64,000 bases of DNA from Diphasiastrum complanatum (Eukaryota; Streptophyta; Lycopodiopsida; Lycopodiales; Lycopodiaceae): assembly GCA_029204225.1 (NCBI GenBank), contig MU831925.1, forward strand, positions 32,706-96,705, read 5' to 3'. Shown here piece by piece: positions 42,001 to 54,137 of this stretch. Under the pieces are notes generated by a model. That model was given only the letters and a program-made list of their open reading frames with translations, made no database searches and was not told where the DNA came from. How positions within the stretch are numbered: position 1 is the first letter of the stretch; each line of letters begins with the position of its first letter. The position numbers were made by a program, and so were the translations under genes.

Positions 42001-43539
42001 TTTCAGCAGTTTGTGATCAGCTTAAAAGCAGATTCTGGATCAATTTCAAAGTGCATCAGTGATGGTGAGAAATTCAGATGTTTTTGACAAACGCAAAGCA
42101 ACTCTCGTTCCAGGATAATTTTCTTTTCCTGCAGTATTTGTATGATCGGATGCAAGCCAAAGCTGAAATCTGTGTGGCAGCTAGCGATCGTGGCCAAAAA
42201 AAGATGAGAGAGTGAGGGACAGACAGAGAGTCTCGCTGGCGTGGTCAGGTTTCGTACTTCCCTGGCCACGACTCACCGCCTCTCAGTTTCTTGTAGCAGA
42301 TATGATGCACAACGACTGGGCATTACAGTTGTTGGGAGTGATAGGATCTCTCGTGAAACTCTAACAAGCTGGGACGTCGTAGACTATATAGAACGGATTT
42401 AGCTTTAATTCTATCACAAGCATAATAAGATAAAGAGCTTCCTTGCTAAAGCATCACCAGCCATCCATCCATGTTTATTAATCTCATCAGTTTTGAATGG
42501 ATGAAATATATATTTTCCATAGGAACTTCTTCACTATCCATAAGCTTTTCATTATCTTTTGAGCACCAATGAATTGACCAGCTACAACATCTTTTTCTCA
42601 CACCACCAACCATTAAGGGCAAAGATAATTCTATTTGGGTTTAGGGATGCAGATGAAGACTCTTTCCTTCCAACTACCAAGCTCTCACCACTCCTGGATA
42701 AGGGCAAAACTATTAATAGTCGACGTATCAAAGATTAATATAACTTCTAGCTTCCCAAAGAATATAACTAAATAATTACATTTGAGACATCCTCATTTTC
42801 CACAAAGCTTGGACTTCCAATTTTTTTTCCATTTCAAAAACTTCCACCTCCATGATGTTGTCATCTTTCTTTCTTTCTATGATTCTTGTCACATTTTCAT
42901 GATATTATAAAAAATCATTAGGCCACACCAACAAGAACAAAATTCAACTCTAATATCACAACCCTAATAAAGTAATGCACAATGAATTCTATTTATTGAA
43001 CTTCAAAATATTACAAAATACAAACTTTTTTTTCATTGCAACCTCTACATATAAGAGACATTATTAGCACGATATTAACATCAATGCATGTCAATAATAA
43101 ACTTATAACAACAGTACAACCCGTATATAAAATACAATAGACTAGAGCGAACACAACTAAGCAAAACATAAATAAAGTCAACTTTCAAGCACAAACATTT
43201 TTTAATAGCTACAATCCCACATATTAATAATAATTCTCAATAATCTCTATATACCTCTATTAAAACTTGGAAGTTCTCTATCTTTTTCAAGTGGTTCCTC
43301 TCTTAAAGTGGATCACCCCCACCGATGTCAAGTCCATGATTGTTTGTGACAACTAGCTCATTTGATAAACATAGTCCTTCTTGATTAATGGAAGCTTCCT
43401 CATTATTAACTAGGTTCTCCTACATATCTTTATCAACATGCGCATCTTCTTCAACATCAGTGTTAGATCCTAGATTGAGATAGTAAGCATCATCCTTTAA
43501 GGTCCATTTTTATCATTACTAGAATTTCTCATATAGAAG
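39081..43539. other. AT-rich region without a recognisable gene
   Basis: No domain-bearing ORF is seen. 39081-39700 may carry more of the decayed gypsy's 5' part on the minus strand. 39985-40770 is a direct duplication (listed separately). An 88-residue minus frame at 42003-42269 has no recognisable motif. The 5' LTR expected for the copia starting at 43540 is absent. Confidence 0.5.
39985..40770. repeat. Direct duplication, period about 389 bp
   Basis: Unit 1 about 39985-40373, unit 2 about 40374-40770. Both contain GTTGATGCAACTATACTTGG and CTTGTACAACGAGAACCAT. Unit 2 has an internal ~26-bp tandem repeat (ACGAGAACCATGTGTGAGG twice) near 40515-40560. Confidence 0.75.
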
Positions 43540-46500
43540 ATGTCTTCATCTGATTCACATTTCTTGGAGCACAGTGAGAGATTAACATCTTCCAATTATG
43601 CAATGTGGAAGATCAGAATGGAATCATTATTGATTCTACAAGATGTAATGGATATTGTGAGTGGAGCTGAAGAAGAACCTGCTGCACCTAATGAAGCTGC
43701 AGCATTTCACAAAAGAATCAGCATTGCCCTTCATTTCATAAAAATGAATGTAACCATGAAGTGTTAAGAGAGATTAGTACATGCACCACTACCAAGGAAG
43801 CTTGGGATACTCTAAAAATAATCTATGAAATCAAGAATACTTCTAGACTGCTTACACTTAGAAACCAAATATTTCTAAGTTATCAGAGAGTAGATGAGAG
43901 TGCTTCATCATATGTCATGAGAGTTAATTATCTTCATTGAGAGTTAGCTGGTATTGGTGATGCTCTTAAGAACATTGAAGTTGTTCAAGTAGTCCTAAAT
44001 GGACTTAGAGATGAGTATGACAATATTGTACAGACTTATGCTGTGAGGGAGGATCTTCCATCCTTGGAGACACTGCAAGGTGTTCTCATTGCTGAAGAAA
44101 GCAGGCAAGAGAACAAGATGCTGAGGATCAACAGACTTTCATTGAAAGATGGTGGAGATGACAAAGCACTCTTCATCAGAGACAAGTCAAGAGGCAAGGG
44201 CAAAGGACAAAAACACTTCAAGAAGGACAAAGCCAAAGAAGGTAGTGAGGATCAGTCCTCACAAGGATCATTATCATCTATGTTAGCCAACATAGATGAT
44301 AATGATCCTTGGTGGATTGATAGTGGAGCCTCATCTCACATGACAAGACATAAGGAATACTTTACATCCTTATTGTCTTATGAGGGAGAAGGTAACATCA
44401 TCTACACTGCAAATGATGGTCAATGTGACATCAAAGGCATAGGCACTATTCCTATTTCCCTTTCAACAAATAGGAAAGCAAATCTTGAAAATGTTTTGTA
44501 CATTCCTTCAATCACTAAGAATTTGCTTAGTGTAAGTCAAATGATTGACAAAGGACTTGATGTGGAGTTCATTGGAGATGCATGTTTGATAAGTAAATGT
44601 GGATCCTTGATTGCTCAAGGTAGGAGGCATGGTAAACTTTTCAAGCTTGATGCATGTGTGATCTCTAATCATGAAGGATGTATGGCTAGGGAGCAATTGA
44701 CAAACCAAGAAGTTTGGCACAAGAGGTTGGGCCATCCCAACTTCAAATCTTTGGAGGTAATGGCAAAGAAAGAGCTTGTTCTTGGTCTCCCTAAAAGTCT
44801 TGTTGCAAACAATAGTGTTTGTGAACATTGTGCCTTGTCCAAATCTCATAGACTTGCTTATTCTAGATCTACTTCTAGATCTAAAGAAGCTTTTCAACTT
44901 GTGCATTCTGATATTCATTCTTCTAGTACAACTAGCAATGGTGGGGCAAAGATGTATGCAACTTTCATTGATGACTTTAGTAGGTATACTTGGATCTATC
45001 TTCTTAAAAGTAAGGATGAAGTGTTTGCGGCATTTGTCAAGTTCAAGAATGAAATGGAAAACCAATTCAATACAAAGATCAAATGCTTAAGATCTGATAA
45101 TGGAGGGGAATACACCTCAAATAGGTTCAAAGACTTTTGTATAGCACATGGGATTAAGAGGGAGATGTCTAGTCCTAGGACTCCACAACAGAATGGAGCG
45201 GCCGAGAGGAAGAATAGAACCCTTTGTGAATGTGCCAAGGCAATGAGACTACATGCTAATCTTGCTAAGTCTTTTTGGGGGGAAGCTTTAGCATGTGCTA
45301 ACTATCTATGTAATAGATGGACAAGTGCTTCCTTGGATGGTAAAACTCCTCATGAGGTTCTTTATGGTAGAAGGCCGAGTGTCAAGCATTGTAGGATCTT
45401 TGGATGTACATGTTTTGTCAATATCACACTTGATGATAGAACTAAAGAAGATCCTTCATCAAAGAAGGGTGTGTTTGTTGGCTATAGTGAAGTAAGCAAG
45501 GCTTACAAAGTGTACATTCCTTCTACAAAGAAAGTTGTCATAAGTAGGGATGTCATCTTTCATGAAGAGAATGTTTCCAATGTTGTTGATGTTGATGTTG
45601 ATGTGCCTACTAATCATCATGATGTGCAAGATGTCTTGGATGAAGATGGAGATGCCACTCCAAAGCAAACTTCAAGGAAGACTCAAAGGCAAAGGGCTAA
45701 GCCATCAAGGCTAACCTATGATGAAAAAGGAAAGCAAGTGGTGGACAACTCTAACTTTGCTTTTCTTACCTCTTTTGATGAACCAACTTGTGTAGGTGAA
45801 GCAATTCAAAAGAAGGAATGGATCCAAGCCATGGATCATGAGCATCAAGCACTCATCAAAAGCAACACATGGAGGTTGGTAAAGCTTCCAAAGGACAAGA
45901 AGGCAATTGGTTGTAAGTGGATCTTCAAGATCAAGACAAATCAAGATGGATCAATCAACAAGTACAAGGCAAGGTTGGTGGCAAAGGGGTATGCTCAAGA
46001 ATATGGTATTGACTATGATGAGACCTTTGCACCCGTGGCAAAGATGGTAACTATTCGAATCCTAATCTCTCTTGCAACTCTTTATGATTGGGATATGTGG
46101 CAAATGGATGTTACTAATGCCTTCTTGAATGGTGATCTTGAAGAAGATATTTACATGGAGCAACCCGAGGGCCATGTTTCACATGATGAGCCTAATCATG
46201 TGTGCTATCTCCAAAAGAGTTTGTATGGGCTAAAGCAAGCACCAAGGAGTTGGTATGCTAAGCTCAATTCCTTCTTACTTTCTCAAAACTTTGTTATGAG
46301 TGAGTATGATCATTCTCTCTACTTTAGATTGAATGAAAATGATATCACTTTACTTTTGATCTATGTTGATGACATTATCTTAAGTGGTGGTAACAATCTA
46401 GATATAGATGAAATCAAGATGGCACTCAAAAGAGAGTTTGAAATTCAAGATCTTGGTAAACTTCATTATATCTTAGGAATAGAGATTATTAGAACTTCTA

Positions 46501-47348
46501 AATCTACATTCATATGTCAAGAAAAGTATGTTAACTCTATTCTAAAAAGGTTTCATATGGAAGATTGTAAAGTTGTTTCTACTCCTATGGAATCAAATGT
46601 AAAGCTAACTACAAGAAGTAATGAAAGATCCTTCAAGGACATTACTCTCTATAGAAAGCTAATAGGATCTCTTATATGGTTAACCATCACAAGACCTGAT
46701 CTAAGCTTTGTGGTTGGTAAACTAAGTCAATTTATGCAAGATCCTAGTGAGGCTCATTGGAAGCTAGGAAAGAGAGTACTTAGATACATCTCGGGATCTA
46801 GAGATTTTGGCATCTTGTATGGAGGTACTACACCTAACCTTTGTGGATTTTCAGATTCAGATTTTGCAGGTGATCAAATGGATAGGAAGTCAACAAGTGC
46901 CTTTGCAATCTATCTTGGAGATCGAGTGGTCTCATGGCTATCAAAGAAGCAACCAACTATCTCTCTATCTTCCACCGAAGCCGAGTACAAGGCATTAACA
47001 ACATGCACCAAGGAGATTCTTTGGATCAAGAGGATGTTATTGGATCTTCACTTGCTGGAACCAGAGAAGACTCCAATCATACTTTGTGATAACCTTTCAG
47101 CCCAAAGCTTGGCAAGCAATCCTGTTTTTCATGCAAGGAGCAAGCACATTGAGATTGCTCACCATTTTGTGAGAGATCAAGTCATTGCCAAAGAGGTGGA
47201 GCTTCAACATGTCTCTTCAAAGGAGTGTGTGGCTGATATCTTCACCAAACCATTGGGAAAGGACCTATATTTAATGCATAGATCTAATCTTGGAATGTGC
47301 TCAAAGACTATGTTGAAACTAGCATCCAATGTTGAAGAGGGAGTGTGA
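43540..47348 (+). pseudogene. Ty1/copia gag-pol polyprotein of the C family, lightly damaged
   Basis: Gag begins MSSSDSHFLEHSERLTSSNY at 43540 and resembles the C-na Gag. Coding changes frame near 43755 (one base lost in the MNVTNE region) and meets an in-frame TGA at about 43939. It is then open without a break to 47348. Downstream: protease DSGASSHM (44319), HHCC zinc finger with HKRLGHPN (near 44720), integrase D, D, E (VHSDIHSS; LRSDNGGEYTS; QQNGAAERKNRT), RT with ARLVAKGYAQEYGIDYDETF and the YVDD box (near 46360), RNase H with SDSDFAGDQMDRKSTSAF and SSTEAEYKAL. No CCHC zinc knuckle is found between Gag and protease. The stop codon TGA lies inside the first bases of the 3' LTR. Enzymes look intact; the gag breaks and missing 5' LTR make this copy non-functional as it stands. 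Confidence 0.92.
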
Positions 47349-47998
47349 AAATTGTCAACATTTCCTAGCTAGTTTGAGGCCTAAATTGGCTAAAATTGTA
47401 AATAGTTTTGGTTCTGGAGTTTCACACGTGTGAACCAGGCCACAATGTTTTTATTTACTGTATTTTTTCAGTATGATGAAGTGTCAAACTTCATACCCTT
47501 CAAAATGAGACCATTTTGATGTATTTTGGTCATATAAGCCATTTTTAGCTATTTTTCCTGTATAGGGAATATCTAGGGTCAAGTACCTTCTAGAGAGAGG
47601 AGAGAGAGTCATCTTCCTCATCCATAAATAGTAGGGAAGTCGTGGAGAACAGGTTGGAGAAACCTTTTGTATGCTTCATTGAGATCAATAGATCATTGTC
47701 ATTGTTTCTTCCTCCATTGAGAGCATTGTTGTGTGTATTGTCTTCAAGCTATTGTGTATGATCTTAGGTGCTTTCCAAAAGTGGTAGGATGATGTATTAT
47801 GGACTGTATAATGCTATTTTGGGCCGCACTTGATGTTTATGGAAGTTTCCATTTGTGATAAATGCTTTTTGATCAAGTTCTTTGCATTCTAGGTAGCATA
47901 GAATGTGTTGCCAATTCCTAGCTTATGTAGTTTGGAGTGCAAGCATTCAAGCCAATGATCTTGGAGTTTAGATCCACTTAGGATCTGTATTTTTCACA
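47344..47998 (+). repeat. 3' LTR of the C-family copia
   Basis: 655 bp, TGTGAAAATTGTC...TATTTTTCACA, preceded by the purine tract GAAGAGGGAG. It is homologous to the C-na LTR: moderately diverged in the first ~410 bp, nearly identical from about 47755 to the end. It contains the palindrome TTCACACGTGTGAA at 47421-47434. Confidence 0.9.
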
Positions 47999-48211
47999 TG
48001 GCTTGTCTTTGCCTTTGGTTACCTTTTGGGGATGGATTCTGAGTTGGCTTTCGGGTTGGTTGGGATTCAAATTTTCTTAAGTCTAAATGGTTAAGCTTGT
48101 TACGTTTCTGAGTTGGCTTTTACATAAGTGCATAATGGATGAATGTTAGACTTAAGCGCGTGTTGGGGAAACCGCTCAAGTCCCAGCGCCCTTTGAGGTG
48201 CCGGCGCAACA
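47999..48211 (+). repeat. B-type LTR, 3' fragment
   Basis: Matches the last ~213 bp of the B LTR, from TGGCTTGTCTTTGCC to GCCGGCGCAACA. The C-family copia appears to have inserted into this LTR; the left half of the B LTR is not found on the other side because that element's 5' end is lost. Confidence 0.8.
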
Positions 48212-48226
48212 CCTCATCAAAGCATA

Positions 48227-48240
48227 AAGCTCTAATACCA
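48227..48240 (-). other. Primer-binding site next to LTR D
   Basis: Minus strand TGGTATTAGAGCTT directly abuts the TGTGAAG end of LTR D. One base differs from the usual TGGTATCAGAGC. Only ~30 bp of internal sequence remain before the B LTR fragment. Confidence 0.6.
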
Positions 48241-49385
48241 TGTGAAGTTTTTAGCACATGTGAACTCCACCACACACCCTACAGGATCTTACTGAGGTGT
48301 TGTGATTGCACAAGATTGATTAGAGAACAATATACTTGAAAAATCTATGACAAGAGCACAATGGCATACATCTGATGAAAAAATCTAACTTCTCACTATG
48401 AGAATTGAATGTCAGAAATAATTCTAAGTGCTTAGTATGGGAAAAATAGCCTGCTCTCTGGTAGAGAGAGAAAATCAATGAAAGAGAACTCGGATAGAGA
48501 GAGAATGAGTCCAAATTACCAAAATCTCATTATTCATAATATGGTAGAACATGCCAAGCTTTCCCTGAGAGAGACTTGAATTTCTACAGTGGAGTTGCAT
48601 GGAAAGTCCACTTAACTGAACTAATTCACCTACCAGAGATCCACATGTGTAATTGCATGCATGGATGTTGCATGTACTGCATGTCAACTAAAAAATTGCC
48701 TAGACATGTGTAGATCACAAAAACCAGTTTGCATGTTGCATGCACTGATTGCATGTGGCTTGCATACAGAGCACAATGGCATACATCTGATGAAAAAATC
48801 TAACTTCTCACTATGAGAATTGAATGTCAGAAATAATTCCAAGTGCTCAGTATGGGAAAAAAGCCTGCTCTCAGGTAGAGAGAGAAAATCAATGAAAGAG
48901 AACTCGAGTAGAGAGAGAATGAGTCCAAATTACCAAAATCTCATTATTCACAATATGGCAAAACATGCCAAGCTTTCTCTACATGAGAGAGACTCGAATT
49001 CCTACAGTGGAGTTGCATGGAAAGTCCACTTAACTGAACTAATTTACCAACCATAGATCCACATGTGTAACTGCATGCATGGATGTTGCATGTACTGCAT
49101 GTAAATCAATAAAACTTGCCTAGACATGTGTAGATCACAGAAACCACATTGCATGTTGCATGCACTGATTGCATGTGGCTTGCATGCATACAGTATGACA
49201 TTGCATGCTATCTAAACTTCTGCATGTCATCAAAATTGAATCTACCTAACTCAAATACGACCTATACTAGAAGGTTATGTGTCCAATTCACATACCTTTT
49301 ATGTACAACATAAAATATAGTGGAAATAACCATGGACATGGCCCCAAACTCGAGATAGGAAGATAATATTTTAATAATCTTCACA
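48241..49385 (-). repeat. LTR D, containing a tandem duplication
   Basis: TGTGAAG at the left and CTTCACA at the right form 7-bp inverted ends, and a PBS abuts the left end, so this is the 5' LTR of a minus-strand element whose body is gone. About 1,145 bp. Within it a ~415-bp unit is duplicated in tandem (48353-48767 and 48768-49185) with a few substitutions and a short extra piece in unit 2. Confidence 0.65.
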
Positions 49386-49489
49386 GAAATTGCCGAGTCT
49401 AGTAATGAGGGAGAGTTACGGCATTCCACAAGAGAGAGAAAAAACTTGTTAGGTTTCAGGTAAATCTTGAACTTATGAGTGATATTATT

Positions 49490-49975
49490 TCATCTACTGA
49501 ACCCTCTTGCTTTGAGGAGGCAAAAAATCAAGAGATATGGCAAAAAGCAATGTAGGAGGAGATTGATTCCATCAAATATCATGACACTTGGGAGATAGTG
49601 GATCTTCCAAAGGGAAAAAGACCCATTGCCAACAAATGGGTATACAAGAGAAAGTACAATGCCGATGAAACTATTGCAAAACACAAAGCAAGGCTTGTAG
49701 TGAAGGGTTATGCGCAAAGCAAGGGCATTGATTATGAAGAGACCTTCGCACTTGTGGCTAAGTGGAATACACTTCGCATGGTAATTGCTTTGGCGGCACT
49801 ATTTGGATGGAATCTACACCAGATAGACGTAAAGTCCGCATTTCTGAATGGTAAGCTTGAAGAAGAAGTGTACAAAACCTAGTGGCTTTGTGGTAAATGG
49901 CATGGAAGACAAAGTATGCAAACTAAAGAAATCATTATATGGATTGAAACAAGCACCACATGTTTGGTGTACACG
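49490..49975 (+). pseudogene. Ty1/copia reverse transcriptase fragment
   Basis: Reads SCFEEAKNQEIWQKAM, a stop, then PIANKWVYKRKYNADE, KARLVVKGYAQSKGIDYEET, AALFGWNLHQIDVKSAFLNG and, after a frameshift near 49878, VCKLKKSLYGLKQAPHVW. It is the N-terminal half of a copia RT; sequence diverges before the YVDD box. It differs from both other copia elements here. Confidence 0.85.
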
Positions 49976-50880
49976 GTTCTCTGTGTTTCTTTTACTTATC
50001 ATTTTTTCTTCGTTCTTCTGTAGTTACAGTTCTTACGGATCTTTTTCTTATTAGAATAGTTACTAAACAGAAGTGTTACTCAGGTTGCAGCATGTATTTC
50101 CTAGCCTTTTACTGGGAGTCACGGACCCGATACTCAGCTACATGCATTCACCAGCCATGTAACCAGACATAGCTCAAGAAGATCAACGTTCTGAAATAGT
50201 GAGCAATCCTACCACTATCTACTAACTCGGAAGGCGATCAAGAACAAGATTAACTACTGAAACAAGGAACAAGAAATAAGTAACTAGATTCCTAACAACA
50301 TTTTAACAGTCTAAGAATCAAGAAACACTCATTTCTTGATGTCTTTATTGCTCAAGAATAACAATGTAACAAAGTATGCAAGACCTACACCACTATTCCA
50401 GCCTATTTAGTTTACTTGAGTGCTGATTCCTACCTTATTCTACAAACAAGAAATGAATCCTAATCCACAACAAGGAAACAAGAAACTGGTTAATCCACAA
50501 TGCAAGGAAATCAAGCATGCTCATAGAAACTTCACTCAAGAACATTGCCATGAACAAGGAGCTTAGCAATTATCAAGAACTCATGGAGGCTCTTCTTTAT
50601 TTGCTCAAGAGAACTTGAGAATACATTAAAAGCTCCCTCACAAGAGAGGGGAGCCTTAAATAAGCAAGAAGGCTACCCATGTGGAGCCCAAGTGGCAATT
50701 CCACCAAATTAGAAATTACATTGGAATTTGCCCTTCCACTAAAGGTCACCATCAAAAGGTGGCTCACTCTAACTAATTTAAGAGGGGTCTACATTTATTT
50801 ACAAAGCCTAGGAAATATGACTAGCTCCTACATGGTCGTTCCTTCTCTGGGATACACCATGTAGGCTCACATAGATATTT
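49976..50880. other. No recognisable gene
   Basis: A-rich plus strand with many CAAGAA-type words and no domain-bearing ORF. It could be an unassigned LTR or UTR of one of the neighbouring remnants. Confidence 0.4.
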
Positions 50881-50890
50881 CACTGTCATC

Positions 50891-53690
50891 CTAGCTAGTA
50901 ATTTCTCGGCTCTCAGCTTCTTCTGCTCTCCTCCTTCTGAGACCTCCTCGGTCATGGGTGAGAGGTATTCTGTGTCTTAGGCTTGGCTCGGCATCTGGGG
51001 ATTCTCTGGAATCTGCTAACATTATCCACCCCTTATCTGTTGCAGGACCCACTGCAACACCGATTGTCTTTTTGCTTGGCACTTGGAAAAGCGTGGATCT
51101 TCATTCGCTTTCGTAAAATCAGGTATTTATTATCCGCAAAACTTGTTATTATTATTTTTTTTCAAAATTTGAAGTCTCTCAATTGGCCGCTACATTCTTA
51201 ATTTCTTGAGAACTTCTTGCGAGTCCTGCTCGCCTCGTCGTCGTGCCGTTTGCTTTCTCTCGCTCATCTTTCGTCCCAAGGCTTCAAAAACTTGGAAGCG
51301 GAGCTTACTTCCGAAATTGAGAGGTCCCAGGTATTTTCTTATCTTCTCCACAAAGCCCATTCCTTGCCAGTCCTCCACCATGGTCACATAACGCGACGAC
51401 ATGAAAGCCACTCTGTAGTATAGCCTGGCCATCATTTCATGGTCTTCTTCCAACTGAAGGGCTATATTCGGGTTGATCTTAATGGGATCCAAGGCTCGAT
51501 TCCATAAACAATCATGCTGCATTAGAAAGGCCATAGATCTGCAATATTCGGCACTTTCTTGCACGCAAAGATCGGCACTTGTTTTCTACTTGTGTCCGAA
51601 GTTGAGTAACCGCAGCCTCAGATCATCTGGGGAGGTTCTCTCTGGGAATGAATGTTTCGGAAAAATTTAATGCAGAGTAGGAGGGAGGGGTTAAAGGTGG
51701 GAGGGGGTCAAAGAAAAGTTCTGGAAACAGCACCGGCTCTCTGGCCACCTGATCCCGAGCTACCGTCTGAAGATTGGGTTTGCCTGTCCTGATTTCCTGC
51801 TCCATCATTTCCATCATCGTCCCGTGGCTTCGTTGATTGAGCGCTTGCTTGGGCCTTGCACGCCGTGTCCCATAGTTGGTTCACCTTGTCCAAGACTTGT
51901 TGCAGGATTTTTGTGGTATCTTCCAGTTGCTTCTGGGACTCCAGGATGATCCTCTCTTGCTTGGCCACAATGTTTTGGAAATTTTTCTTTTCAGCCTCTT
52001 GTTCTTGGATTAGCCTTACATATTTTTTCTATCCGGATGGTTGGGGCTTGTGGGGCCTGTAATTGAATATCCTCGGGCTTGACTAGAGGAGCGTCGACTA
52101 TCATTGCACTCGATGATCCATCTCGTACTTGTTCGATTTGGACCATCTGGTGCTTCAGTTGTTGTTGGACCTCTTCCAGAGTGGTCTTCTACCCGACCAT
52201 CACGAATTTGATTTCCACTGTCTCTCTTTCTTTTTCTTTGGCCAGCCTCTGATGATGTGTAGTTTCTTGGTCTTGATGCTGGACCAACCAATGCATATGG
52301 TAGCTCGTTTCGAATAGGCTGATCATTGAGCATTTGGCTACTTCGGTGAGCTTCTCAAGGTTAGTGAGGGTTGGGTACTGATCTGGAGTGTGGGATGGTG
52401 AGGCTAAACCAAAACATAAATGTGGTGTTAGAGCTGAAGATGGAGGTGGAGGTGGAGATAGTGGAGGGATGATGTTAGTAACTGTTGTGGTGGTGGTGAT
52501 GGTTAGTGGAGGGGTCGGACTTCTTCATGGCTGCTTCTCCTTCTCTAGTTCGTCGTCACTTATTTCCATCAGGTCCGCAACATCAAAATATTGTGATGTG
52601 TCCAATGTGTGGACTTGTTGGGCCTGTGGTTGTTGGTCTTGTGGTTGCTGAGCCGCTTCCGTTACCTGGGGACTGGATATCCCCAGTCGCCCCCCCCCCA
52701 AAACTTGTGCCGGTGGTGATGTTGGTGGCGTTGGCATAGTAATTAGTGTGGGTGGGGTGGTGACTTGATCTGGCTGACCTGTGACTTGAGATACTGTTGT
52801 GTCAGGTGCTGGTGTAGAGGTTGTGGGCTTCTTTGCTTCTATACCAGAGGGAGAATACTGGTGTTTACTCTTTTAGGCTGGGATCCCGATGGTGAAGTGG
52901 CCCTTGATCGTGCACGCTTGGACTTTGTTGACTCAATGGAAATTTCCCATGCCTTTTCCGCAAGTTGCAAGTGTTGTTGAAGCTTTGACCCGTTCTGGAC
53001 TTGGTGGAGGGTGATATCTATCAAGAGATATCCGAGTATTGTTATCGGCTGTTTGTTCTTAATGCACTCATGAAGGCAGTTCAAAACAAACTATGCCCAA
53101 TCATAGAGGCTCTGGGCATGCAGTCGTGAATCTGCCGTCATGTGAAACAGGGACATGGGTATCCTCTGCAACTTGGTTCTTGGTCGTTGTGTGCACTTTG
53201 TCAAGTACACACATGCCGCTTGTAGTTGTGGGTCATTGATTGCTTCGACTCGATACTCATCCTTGTTTTTCCACTTGGCCACGGATGGGTCAATGAATTT
53301 GAAATATGTTGTCTTCTCAATTTTTTGAAGTGTCCTGGTGACAACATTGGGTCCTTTTGGGAACCCAAAAGGTTGCAAGTCGGCCGGTGCAAATGATATG
53401 TTGTAAACATAGTTCCTCACAGGAGGAACTATTAGCTGGCATGACCTTGTTGTAGCATTGTCGTTGGCATATATCATATGCACGAGGTATGGGCTTTAAT
53501 ACCCCGTCAGGATTGGCATCTGGAACTCAATGGCTTGAAATAAGGATGCTGCCTATTGGTACTAGTGTTGCATTTTAGTAATATCTAATTTGGACAATTG
53601 GATGTCGAGCTTATTGGCATCTAGATCATCAGAACTGGAGGCAAGGTTGGTAGACATGATGAAAAAACTGGGAAATAAGAATCTGGAAAA
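50891..53690 (-). pseudogene. Unknown broken gene, minus strand
   Basis: A run of minus-strand frames appears to form one decayed coding region. A start-like MSTNLASSSDDLDANKLD lies near 53660. 53091-53483 (130 residues) has DLQPFGFPKGPN and CTQRPRTKLQRIPMSLFH. 52839-53084 follows after one stop. Then come Pro/Gln-rich linkers (52525-52737), a basic segment (52016-52333), and a C-terminal part at 51190-51564 with NPNIALQLEEDHEMMARLYY, a helical-looking region and a basic KKLRM end. I do not recognise the family. The layout (structured N-terminus, low-complexity middle, charged C-terminus) would fit a Gag-like ORF or an accessory transposon protein, but nothing proves it. Confidence 0.4.
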
Positions 53691-53699
53691 AGGGCGTCG

Positions 53700-53893
53700 G
53701 TTGAGATTTTAGACAGGGTTAACAAGTGTCAGTTGAGATGTGAGCGGAGGGTGTTGGTTGAGATGTGAGTGGAGGGCGTCAGCTGAGATGTGAGTGGATG
53801 GCGTTGGTTGAGATGTGAGCGGAGGTGTCGGCTGAGATGTGAGCGGAGGGCATCGGTTGAGATGTGAGTGGAGGGCATCGACTGAGATGTGCG
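53700..53893. repeat. Minisatellite, about 24-bp unit
   Basis: Roughly seven to eight degenerate copies of a unit like TGAGATGTGAGTGGAGGGCG. It lies between the unknown gene and the DUF7869-like gene. Confidence 0.8.
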
Positions 53894-54137
53894 TCAAATT
53901 ACATTAAGAGAAAGACTTTTTTTGTTCTTGACAAGGACTACAATTATACCGTTTTTGGGGTTCTCAAGACCACTTGGAAGAACATTTCCTTTCAAAGAGT
54001 ACCATCTTTTAAAAAAAAGCACATTATTAAAATGCTCATACTCTTACAATATAAAAGTGAGAAACAAAATAAGTAATTGCTTATATTTTGTGACACATGC
54101 GATATTCAAAACTCTTGGACTCATACATGTCCAAATG

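Noticed and set aside
44508-45065. 185-residue minus-strand ORF within the C-family integrase
   Set aside because: Shadow frame of the strong plus-strand pol.
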